From Rhodoluna sp. (lineage in GTDB: Bacteria; Actinomycetota; Actinomycetes; Actinomycetales; Microbacteriaceae), in the NCBI GenBank assembly GCA_023260375.1, contig JALQVK010000126.1:1-17240 (forward strand): a DNA stretch of 17,240 nucleotides. Direction: 5' to 3'. Both the position numbers and the translations under genes were made by a program. Under the pieces are notes generated by a model that did not search any database, was not told where the DNA came from, and saw nothing but the letters and a program-made list of their open reading frames with translations. Below, piece after piece: positions 1 to 5,323 of this stretch; the first letter of the stretch is position 1; the number at the start of each line of letters is the position of its first letter.

Positions 1-573
1 ATTAGCAGAAGTGTCATCTGGGTAGTCGATTTCAAATGTCGAAGATTTGATTCCTGCACCTTCGGCATAGCTGATGTCGAGAACCGAAACCGGCATCTTC
101 TTTTTCTCGGCGAAACGCAAATACATGCGCATCAACATTTCGGCGAAGTCTGTGGCGTCGTCGCCACCGGCACCGGCTCGAATGGTGATTACCGCTCCAC
201 GCGCATCATATTCGCCGTTGAGAAGAGTTTGAATTTCCAGCTCACCAATGTCTTTAGAAAGCGCTTCAAGTTCGGCTTTTGCTTCGTTCTGGCTGGCCGA
301 GTCATTGGCGTCGTTGGCGAGTTCAACCAAGACCTCAAGGTCGTCTAGACGACTTTCAATTGAATCAAGTTTGGTGATTTGAGACTGGGCTCGGCTTAGC
401 TTACTGGTGACCGATTGGGCCCTGGCGGTGTCGTCCCAGAGATTTGGGTCGGCTGCCTGCTCCTTCAATCCTGCGATCTCAGTTTCCAACTGGGCAGGGT
501 CGACGACCACACGAATACTCGAAAAGGTGTCTTTGAGTTCGTTGATTTCTTTGGAAAGGTCAATCTCAGCCAT
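1..573 (-). CDS. prfB: Peptide chain release factor 2 (N-terminal part, cut by window edge)
   Basis: Release factor 2 recognises UGA/UAA stop codons and triggers peptide release on the ribosome. The 191 codons visible begin MAEIDLSKEINELKDTF, continue with the helical N-terminal domain (PNLWDD motif near residue 46) and enter the conserved RF core with IRAGAGGDDATDFAEM followed by MRMYLRFAE and SYAEGAG. These are hallmarks of the RF2 branch. The GGQ hydrolysis motif and the stop-recognition SPF loop would lie beyond the left edge. The ATG at 571-573 was chosen because no longer frame is needed and a -10-like TAGACT ends 7 bases upstream, predicting a leaderless mRNA. No in-frame stop or CUUUGA-type slippage site interrupts the first 191 codons, so the programmed +1 frameshift known from E. 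coli prfB is absent. It is divergent from the MFS gene at 606, with only 32 bases between the starts. Confidence 0.95.
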   Translation of the reverse strand, partial: MAEIDLSKEINELKDTFSSIRVVVDPAQLETEIAGLKEQAADPNLWDDTARAQSVTSKLSRAQSQITKLDSIESRLDDLEVLVELANDANDSASQNEAKAELEALSKDIGELEIQTLLNGEYDARGAVITIRAGAGGDDATDFAEMLMRMYLRFAEKKKMPVSVLDISYAEGAGIKSSTFEIDYPDDTSAN

Positions 574-580
574 CGCCTCT

Positions 581-586
581 AGTCTA
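581..586 (-). promoter_or_regulatory. Predicted -10 element of prfB (leaderless)
   Basis: On the minus strand the hexamer TAGACT lies 7 bases before the prfB ATG, so transcription is predicted to begin at or beside the A of the start codon. I found no convincing -35. The hexamer sits in the near-palindrome CTAGTCTAG, and the plus strand at 580-585 also reads TAGTCT. Confidence 0.5.
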
Positions 587-593
587 GGTAACC

Positions 594-599
594 GATAAT
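594..599 (+). promoter_or_regulatory. Predicted -10 element of the MFS gene (leaderless)
   Basis: GATAAT lies 6 bases before the GTG start at 606, and no Shine-Dalgarno sequence fits between. Transcription should start at or next to the GTG. The element is inside the 32-base divergent gap shared with prfB. Confidence 0.45.
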
Positions 600-605
600 T
601 AGCAG

Positions 606-1796
606 GTGGCCAAAACTACTCGCAAACTTCTCGGCGAACTTGTTGTGCCCGTATTCCTGCCGTCTGTCCTTTTTTCAGTTGCCGAAAACGCACTGATCCC
701 GCTGATCCCTGCTAGCGCCCAAAGACTCGGTGCCGACTTGGCAACCGCGTCCATTGTGGCCGGTGTTTTGATGTTCGGAGTTTTGTTCGCGGATCTACCA
801 GCAAGCAAATTTGTTTCCATCGTTGGCGAACGGCGGGCGATGTTGTTGGCAGCCTTGGCTGCTGCTGGCGGAATCGTTCTAGTCGGACTTGCCAGCAACT
901 TGTTAATGATGTCGATTGGTGTGTTTTTAGTTGGAGCCTGTGCCGCGGTCTTCGGCTTAGCGCGACACACCTACATAGCCGAACATGTGCCGTTTGAAGT
1001 TCGAGCTAGAGCGCTGTCTTTGCTTGGAGGCATGTTCCGAGCTGGTGGAGTTTTCGGACCACTTCTAGCCGCAGCGCTTATCGCTGTCGGAGACGTCGGA
1101 GCGGTTTACTGGGTTGCAGTGGTGCTTTGCATAATTGCCGCAGTTTTAGTTTTCACCACCAAGGACGACCGCTCTGCCAACGAATCAAATCAAACTCGTC
1201 ACAGCACCTGGCACATCACCAAACGCGAGTGGAAAAAGCTTTCCACCCTCGGACTTGCTTCATCTTTTCTCGCAATTGTGCGAACTGGTCGAATAATTGG
1301 ACTGCCGTTGTGGGCCCTCTACCTAAAGGTTCCACCGGGAACTGCAACATTGTTTATTGGCCTGGCTGCCAGCCTTGACCTCGTGCTCTTTTATACGTCC
1401 GGACAGGTAATGGATAAGTGGGGTCGACGAGCTGCAGCTGTACCTACCATGTTCTTGCTTGGCCTCACCATGTTTGCACTCCCCCTAACTTCGGATGCTT
1501 GGGGAATCCTTTGGATTGGTCTGGCAATGTCGGTGGCCAATGGACTTGGTTCAGGTCTGATCATGGTGATTGGTGCAGACCTAGCCCCTCCAGACGCTCG
1601 AGGCGAGTTCTTGGCTGCATTCCGACTGATGATTGACGCCTCAACTTCAATGACCGCTCCAATCCTCTCGATAGCCGCGGTAACCGTTGGCCTAGGTTTT
1701 GGATTCGTGTTCTTCGGTTTTATCTCTCTGGCTGGAGCGTGGCTCATGTGGAAACACATTCCAACGTTTATTCAAAAACCTAAGAGACCGCTCTAG
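606..1796 (+). CDS. Major facilitator superfamily (MFS) transporter
   Basis: This is a 396-residue integral membrane protein with about twelve hydrophobic segments in two halves, separated by a charged loop near residues 189-211 (KDDRSANESNQTRH). That is the size and layout of an MFS secondary transporter. The first half has the GERRAM loop after helix 2 (around residues 74-79), and the second half has the matching DKWGRRAAA loop, both like the MFS loop signature (G-x-x-x-D/E-x-x-G-R-R). Substrate cannot be read from the sequence; a drug or sugar exporter-type role is possible. The GTG start at 606 is favoured by GATAAT six bases upstream. The 3' end overlaps the convergent TadG-like gene by 17 bases, so no separate terminator fits there. 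It is divergent from prfB and not obviously functionally linked to it. Confidence 0.85.
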   Translation: MAKTTRKLLGELVVPVFLPSVLFSVAENALIPLIPASAQRLGADLATASIVAGVLMFGVLFADLPASKFVSIVGERRAMLLAALAAAGGIVLVGLASNLLMMSIGVFLVGACAAVFGLARHTYIAEHVPFEVRARALSLLGGMFRAGGVFGPLLAAALIAVGDVGAVYWVAVVLCIIAAVLVFTTKDDRSANESNQTRHSTWHITKREWKKLSTLGLASSFLAIVRTGRIIGLPLWALYLKVPPGTATLFIGLAASLDLVLFYTSGQVMDKWGRRAAAVPTMFLLGLTMFALPLTSDAWGILWIGLAMSVANGLGSGLIMVIGADLAPPDARGEFLAAFRLMIDASTSMTAPILSIAAVTVGLGFGFVFFGFISLAGAWLMWKHIPTFIQKPKRPL

Positions 1797-2178
1797 CTTT
1801 CGAACTGGCACAAACAGATCCGAATGAGCCGAAGGTAAGTCCGGTCACCGACCTCCAATGGGTGCAAACCACCGACGAGATGGTGTATCCATCCGAGCTG
1901 GTAATCGAGTATTCACTTGGCTCAATATCCATAAATTTGGCAGCTTCAATCAGAAGCCCACGAACCACTGGGCGGTAATCAAGATTTCTTACCGGCGGTA
2001 TTTGGTCGCGACTTAAGTCGTTTGCCACCTTCAGAACCAACAGGTCTGATAACTGCTTATTTTGAAGAGTTTGATACTGAACCCCGATGAGTTCGGTCAT
2101 AACTAAGGCGAAGATTGCCGTCAGTGTAATTACTCCAATACCAATCGGAATGATTGAGCCCGAGTCATTTCGATTCAC
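1780..2178 (-). CDS. TadG/Rv3654c-like small pseudopilin-type protein of the tad locus
   Basis: This 132-residue protein has a short basic/polar N-terminus (NRNDSGS), one hydrophobic segment at about residues 8-30 and an extracytoplasmic remainder. The segment begins after DSG like a prepilin-type signal but lacks the Glu at +5 that the other two TadE-like proteins have. The C-terminal half contains two cysteines (about residues 105 and 124), followed by SSKARA; this arrangement is typical of the last small gene in actinobacterial tad loci. It probably is a minor pilus subunit or assembly factor at the membrane. The GTG start overlaps the stop of the preceding gene as GTGA, implying translational coupling. 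It is the last gene of the operon and runs 17 bases into the convergent MFS gene. Family assignment rests on position and architecture rather than a strong motif. Confidence 0.65.
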   Translation of the reverse strand: MNRNDSGSIIPIGIGVITLTAIFALVMTELIGVQYQTLQNKQLSDLLVLKVANDLSRDQIPPVRNLDYRPVVRGLLIEAAKFMDIEPSEYSITSSDGYTISSVVCTHWRSVTGLTFGSFGSVCASSKARAVS

Positions 2179-2468
2179 CTGATACCGACCGCCGCGACAC
2201 TAAAGGACCCCTGGTGAATCGTTATACAAATCAAGGGAGCCGAACATGCAATTCGAGTCAAATGAACACCAGTAGGCAGTATCGGCACCTGATTCATGGA
2301 AATACTTTTCGCGGCGTTTGTGGCAAGAATTTGGAGTTCAACCTTAGAAGTGAAACTCGACGAAAGCGCCAGAGCTCCTGTGAACACCAACATTTGGCCC
2401 AACACCACAAACAGAATGAACTCAAGCACCGCAGATCCCACTTCAGACCTACGGTTCGGATGGCACAT
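2175..2468 (-). CDS. TadE-like minor pseudopilin (second copy)
   Basis: This protein of about 97 residues has a short basic N-terminus (CHPNRRSEVG), then SAVLEFILFVV. This is the TadE-type prepilin signal, with a glycine before the presumed cleavage point and Glu at +5, and it leads into a single transmembrane helix. The C-terminal part has a Cys pair (IACSAPLIC) and ends in VAAVGIR. I chose ATG at 2468, which has GGTGG about five bases upstream; a GTG at 2480 would add four residues (MWWV). The ATG lies inside the end of the upstream tadE, a 20-base overlap, and the stop overlaps the next start as GTGA. It is likely a minor pilin or assembly protein of the Tad pilus, exported by the TadA/B/C machine. 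Confidence 0.7.
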   Translation of the reverse strand: MCHPNRRSEVGSAVLEFILFVVLGQMLVFTGALALSSSFTSKVELQILATNAAKSISMNQVPILPTGVHLTRIACSAPLICITIHQGSFSVAAVGIR

Positions 2469-2814
2469 GACCCACCACACCGAGACTTGGAAGTACTAGA
2501 GACAGCGGACCCAAAACCTGGGCTGCCGGAAGTTCAATTGAGATTGCACTCGAACCGTGGTTATGAGTTGCGGTCATTGAAAAGGTTTCCAGACCCAATC
2601 TAGTTTTGAGTTTCAATTTCACATCGTCAAAGACCTCGGCCGGTGTGGAATCTGGTTCGGCCGATTGCATGGCTGCCTCATTAGCAACTTGAGCTATTTG
2701 GGCTCGAGCAAAGGAATACCAAGTCACTCCGAGAGTCGCACTGGCCAAACCAAGCAGCGGAAGAGTCAGCATGAGGAATTCGACCACGGCCGAGCCACGG
2801 TCAGAAGTTCGCAA
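2449..2814 (-). CDS. TadE family minor pseudopilin
   Basis: This 121-residue protein begins MRTSDRGSAVVEFLMLTLPL. The DRG-SAVVE motif is the classic TadE prepilin-like signal (Gly at -1, Glu at +5), followed by a hydrophobic helix at about residues 8-30. An extracytoplasmic domain follows, with the segment FARAQIAQVANEAA characteristic of actinobacterial TadE proteins. TadE-type pseudopilins are processed by a prepilin peptidase and are required for Flp pilus assembly. The start must be the TTG at 2814, because no other start codon precedes the signal sequence. That TTG lies inside the 3' end of the 50-residue pilin-like gene (14-base overlap), so translation is probably coupled. The gene overlaps the next TadE-like gene by 20 bases. 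Confidence 0.8.
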   Translation of the reverse strand: MRTSDRGSAVVEFLMLTLPLLGLASATLGVTWYSFARAQIAQVANEAAMQSAEPDSTPAEVFDDVKLKLKTRLGLETFSMTATHNHGSSAISIELPAAQVLGPLSLVLPSLGVVGHVPSEP

Positions 2815-2953
2815 CTTTATTCAGCGATTGATTGAGGATGCCACTTAGTGCAGGCGTTGCCACCGACCACAAAACCACAACCAGACCCGCTGTCATCAGA
2901 GTGATAAGCACCCAACCCGGAACGTCGCCGCGATCACTTGTTATCTTCTTCAT
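2801..2953 (-). CDS. Small Flp-pilin-like membrane peptide (50 aa)
   Basis: This is a short gene between tadC and tadE. The peptide starts MKKITSDRGDVPGWVLITLM and ends with LNQSLNKVANF. It has a basic N-terminus, one hydrophobic helix (about residues 13-33) and a short polar tail, which is the shape and the genomic position of the Flp/DUF4244 pilin in actinobacterial tad loci. Unlike classical Flp, it has no Glu five residues after the glycine; the usual TAEY or AIEY is replaced by DVPGW. The ATG at 2951-2953 has AAAGGA about eight bases upstream, overlapping the tadC stop 12 bases away, and this is the best Shine-Dalgarno in the operon. I infer it is the major pilin or a pilin-like membrane subunit. 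From memory, similar DVPGWVL peptides occur in Microbacteriaceae, but I could not verify this. Confidence 0.75.
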   Translation of the reverse strand: MKKITSDRGDVPGWVLITLMTAGLVVVLWSVATPALSGILNQSLNKVANF

Positions 2954-2965
2954 TTTCTTGTCCTT

Positions 2966-3424
2966 TCAATAGGGAAGGTTTAGGTATTGGATTGCTGGAA
3001 AGACAGCGAAGAGCACGGTTACCGGCAGAATCAGGAACACTAAAGGCATCAGCATTAGGTTCTCTCTTTTGGATGCCTGAGTAAGTTGCACCTGAGATAT
3101 GTGTTGCCTGAGGCTCTTAGCAAAAGCTACTAATTGTTCCGAAAGTGGTGAGCCAAACTGAAGTGAAACCTGGAGCTTGATTACGAGATCGGCTAAGGCA
3201 CTAGAGCCAGCTTGTGATCTCAATGTGGTCAGTTCATCGTAAAGATTCCCTCCCAATTCGAGCGAAGCGAGCAACCGATGAAACTTCTGGGCCACTAAGC
3301 CTTTGGCACTTGAAAAGGTTTCGTGAAGCGCCCCAACCAGGCTCAAGCCAGAATCAAGTGCAACGGCTAGCAACAAACTAAGTTCTGCAACCTGATTTGT
3401 TTGTTCCAGATTTTCTTTAGACAT
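2966..3424 (-). CDS. tadC: TadC-like type II secretion system F family protein
   Basis: This is an inner-membrane platform protein of about 152 residues. It has a cytoplasmic helical F domain with ELSLLLAVALDSGLSLVGAL near the N-terminus and LGGNLYDEL in the middle. A C-terminal hydrophobic hairpin (LMLMPLVFLILPVTVLFAVF) follows. It is short and has only one half of the usual F-domain pair, as is normal for TadC in actinobacteria. With TadB it should form the membrane base that couples the TadA ATPase to pilin polymerisation. I chose ATG at 3424, which overlaps the tadB stop by 8 bases (ATGTCTAA); a start at 3472 would add 16 residues with no better signal. The gene ends 12 bases before the small pilin-like gene. 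Confidence 0.8.
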   Translation of the reverse strand: MSKENLEQTNQVAELSLLLAVALDSGLSLVGALHETFSSAKGLVAQKFHRLLASLELGGNLYDELTTLRSQAGSSALADLVIKLQVSLQFGSPLSEQLVAFAKSLRQHISQVQLTQASKRENLMLMPLVFLILPVTVLFAVFPAIQYLNLPY

Positions 3425-4067
3425 CAAAGCCGCCGAAGATTCTAGAGAAATTCGAAAGTCGACCAGCGGCAACTACCAGTCGGTAGGCCACGAACGAAAT
3501 CGCAAACCCGCAAACGAGCAAAGTTTGGCCGAGAGAGGAATTAAAAGAATTTCTAGTCTGCTCGTTGACGCTCAAGACTGCCATCAACACCCACGGAGAC
3601 AAAAGCCCAAGCTTAGCTACGCTCAAGATTGCGTTTTGCCGCGCTCGAACATCTCCCCTGGCAGCTAACTCAAACCGAACCGAACTTGCATGTTCTTTAA
3701 GTGCCGAAAGCAGGTTTTGACCACCGGTGCGATGAGCCAAACCAACAATCGCGGCAAAGAGATCGGCCTGTGGCAAATCAACTTTCTTTCGAAATTGTTC
3801 GAGCCCAGAAATCAAAGGCAGTCCTCGATCGAGGCTTGAGGTAAGTTCTCGAAGCGACACATTCAATTCGGGCAAGTCGAAGTCAGTGCTAAAGGAAAAG
3901 GTGTCGGTAACCGAAATGCCAGATTGCAGACCTGAAATAAATACTTCTTCGAATTGGGGCCAAGCTTGTTCACGCTTGTTGCGGTTGAGTTCTTTACCGA
4001 TGGCTTTAAATTCACGAACTGCGAGAGCGATTGCACTGATTGCGATAACCACCAATGCCCAGTTCAA
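3417..4067 (-). CDS. tadB: TadB-like type II secretion system F family protein
   Basis: This 216-residue membrane protein has an N-terminal hydrophobic segment (about residues 3-18), a basic stretch, and then an F-domain helical bundle (EEVFISGLQSGISVTDTF, later ADLFAAIVGLAHRTGG). The C-terminus has two hydrophobic segments (about 149-165 and 180-200). It is shorter than proteobacterial TadB but matches actinobacterial versions. It should pair with TadC as the platform of the pilus machine. The start is TTG at 4065-4067, forming a TTGA overlap with the tadA stop. The frame has no earlier in-frame start that fits, so I favour a coupled TTG start. It overlaps tadC by 8 bases. Confidence 0.8.
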   Translation of the reverse strand: MNWALVVIAISAIALAVREFKAIGKELNRNKREQAWPQFEEVFISGLQSGISVTDTFSFSTDFDLPELNVSLRELTSSLDRGLPLISGLEQFRKKVDLPQADLFAAIVGLAHRTGGQNLLSALKEHASSVRFELAARGDVRARQNAILSVAKLGLLSPWVLMAVLSVNEQTRNSFNSSLGQTLLVCGFAISFVAYRLVVAAGRLSNFSRIFGGFDV

Positions 4068-5119
4068 AGTAAAACCTCATCCAACCGAAGGTGGCCACCG
4101 ACCGACATTTGCTTTATCGAACTCACCCGACGACGTCCGTCCTGGTCTCTGAAACAGTGAACGAAAAGACGCATCGATGACCCAATCAGGCCGGAGAGAA
4201 ATTCATTCGAAATGTTTCCGCCAGCAAGCAAAGGAAGCGTCCGAAGTTTATTTAGAGCTTCATCGCAAGAGTTCGCATGAACCGTGCACATCCCGGGGAT
4301 CCCTGAGTTCATGGCAATCAACATATCGAGTGCTTCAGCTCCTCGAACCTCACCAACCACCAACCGAGTTGGACGCATCCGCAAAGACTCTCTGACTAGG
4401 CGCCGCAGGTCGATTCCATGCCGGCCTTCCAAACTTTCAGGCCTAGTTTGCATGGCTACCCAATCCGGCAAAAGACATCTCAGTTCGAAGGTGTCCTCCA
4501 CCGAAATCACTCTTTCCGAGGCATCGAGGGCGCTTAGCAGTGCAGTCAGCAAAGTAGTTTTTCCAGCTTGCGTTGCGCCAGAAATGATGATGTTGGCGCC
4601 GGCTTTCAACTCGGTAACCAAATACTCAGAGGCAGTTTGAGTTAACACTCCTCTACCAACAAGTCCTTCGAGAGTGAGTACCTGATTCGAGAACTTACGG
4701 ATATTCAGACTCAAGTTTTTTCGGGTCACATCTGGTATCACGGCATGAAGTCGAAAACCATTCTCGAGTTGAGCATCGATGAATGGTGAGGCGCGGTCAA
4801 GCCTGCGACCACTAATTCGAATCATTCGCTCGACCAGGGTCAATAACTCTTCAGCTTGGAACTCAACGTCGACTCGATAATGTTGCCCTGCCCTAGCAAA
4901 CCAAACCTCACCTGGTTGATTTACCCAGACTTCTTCAACCGTCTCGTCGTCTAAGTAACCTTGCAGAAAACCCAAGCCGGAGAGTTTCAGCTGTAAAGCC
5001 TGGCGAAGATCCTGTTCAGCTTCATTTGCAAGATTTTCTTGCTCAACTTTTTTGTCTAGGACCATGTCAATTGCACGGTCTCTAATGTCTCTTGAGAGCG
5101 AGTCAACCAGATTTGTCAT
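4064..5119 (-). CDS. tadA: TadA/CpaF family secretion ATPase
   Basis: This is a 351-residue hexameric ATPase of the GspE/VirB11 superfamily that powers Flp pilus assembly at the cytoplasmic face. Visible motifs (numbered from the ATG at 5119) are an N-terminal DDETVEEVWVN segment around 57-67, a Walker A GATQAGKT at 181-188 with Lys187, an Asp box ISVEDTFEL near 205-213, a Walker B LVVGEVRG at 253-260, and a His box CTVHAN near 278-283. Walker A is an unusual variant (GATQAGKT instead of GGTGSGKT) but keeps the essential GKT. I chose ATG 5119 rather than TTG 5128 because TAACTT stands 7 bases upstream and predicts a leaderless message. It is the first gene of the operon. The TadZ/CpaE-like gene that often precedes tadA is absent, replaced by a divergent tRNA gene. 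Confidence 0.92.
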   Translation of the reverse strand: MTNLVDSLSRDIRDRAIDMVLDKKVEQENLANEAEQDLRQALQLKLSGLGFLQGYLDDETVEEVWVNQPGEVWFARAGQHYRVDVEFQAEELLTLVERMIRISGRRLDRASPFIDAQLENGFRLHAVIPDVTRKNLSLNIRKFSNQVLTLEGLVGRGVLTQTASEYLVTELKAGANIIISGATQAGKTTLLTALLSALDASERVISVEDTFELRCLLPDWVAMQTRPESLEGRHGIDLRRLVRESLRMRPTRLVVGEVRGAEALDMLIAMNSGIPGMCTVHANSCDEALNKLRTLPLLAGGNISNEFLSGLIGSSMRLFVHCFRDQDGRRRVSSIKQMSVGGHLRLDEVLL

Positions 5120-5126
5120 AGGGGCC

Positions 5127-5132
5127 AAGTTA
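5127..5132 (-). promoter_or_regulatory. Predicted -10 element of the tad operon (leaderless)
   Basis: The minus strand reads TAACTT seven bases before the tadA ATG at 5119, and there is no Shine-Dalgarno. This would drive the whole seven-gene tad transcript. The region just upstream is AT-rich (runs of A and T at 5138-5150), but no clear -35 is visible. Confidence 0.45.
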
Positions 5133-5180
5133 CTTACAAAAAGTTTTTAAACTCGGAAGTTTTCCACAGCGAAGTATTGC

Positions 5181-5186
5181 TACAAT
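5181..5186 (+). promoter_or_regulatory. Predicted -10 element of tRNA-Leu
   Basis: TACAAT lies 10 bases before the first base of the tRNA at 5197, the distance expected for a short 5' leader removed by RNase P. A -35 is not clear; TTTTCC near 5160 is the nearest weak candidate. Confidence 0.5.
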
Positions 5187-5196
5187 AAAAAGGTCC

Positions 5197-5282
5197 GCGG
5201 GAGTGGCGAAATTGGCAGACGCACTAGATTTAGGTTCTAGCGCTTAATAGGCGTGTGGGTTCAAGTCCCACCTTCCGCACCA
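5197..5282 (+). tRNA. tRNA-Leu (anticodon UAG), CCA encoded
   Basis: The acceptor strands GCGGGAG (5197-5203) and CTTCCGC (5272-5278) pair over seven positions, with one G-U. The anticodon stem CTAGA/TCTAG (5224-5228, 5236-5240) closes a seven-base loop TTTAGGT with anticodon TAG at 5231-5233, reading CUA and probably CUG. The T arm GTGGG-TTCAAGT-CCCAC is intact. A long variable arm (CGC...GCG around 5241-5253) marks a class II tRNA, as expected for leucine. The discriminator is A5279, and CCA at 5280-5282 is genome-encoded. The gene lies divergently from the tad operon and is followed at once by a strong terminator hairpin. Confidence 0.97.
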
Positions 5283-5287
5283 GACAG

Positions 5288-5316
5288 AAAAGACCGAAGG
5301 TTTCCTTCGGTCTTTT
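5288..5316. terminator. Bidirectional intrinsic terminator hairpin
   Basis: A perfect 13-bp inverted repeat, AAAAGACCGAAGG and CCTTCGGTCTTTT, is separated by a three-base TTT loop. The T run follows the stem on the plus strand and, by symmetry, on the minus strand too. It can therefore end the tRNA-Leu transcript (from the left) and the protease transcript (from the right, stop codon at 5324). It is the only clear intrinsic terminator in the window. Confidence 0.9.
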
Positions 5317-5323
5317 GCTTTAA

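Noticed and set aside
599-970. Open frame of 123 codons on the minus strand across the MFS gene
   Set aside because: It is antisense to a clear MFS transporter, has low-complexity Ala/Thr/Asn content and no recognisable domain.
2154-2603. Open frame of 149 codons on the plus strand across the tad small genes
   Set aside because: It is antisense to two TadE/TadG-like genes with recognisable signal segments, and its translation is rich in Arg/His/Gln/Asn with no fold signature.
4064-4160. Possible frameshift between tadA and tadB
   Set aside because: The short proteins and TTGA junction fit normal overlapping actinobacterial tadA/tadB; both carry complete expected domains.
5160-5169. TTTTCCACAG, resembling a DnaA box
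   Set aside because: It is a single copy with a mismatch to TTATCCACA, and there is no cluster or origin-type context. It lies in the tRNA promoter region.
5197-5316. tRNA-Leu as an integration site for a mobile element
   Set aside because: I saw no integrase gene and no repeat of the tRNA 3' end in the window. The following genes are ordinary chromosomal types.
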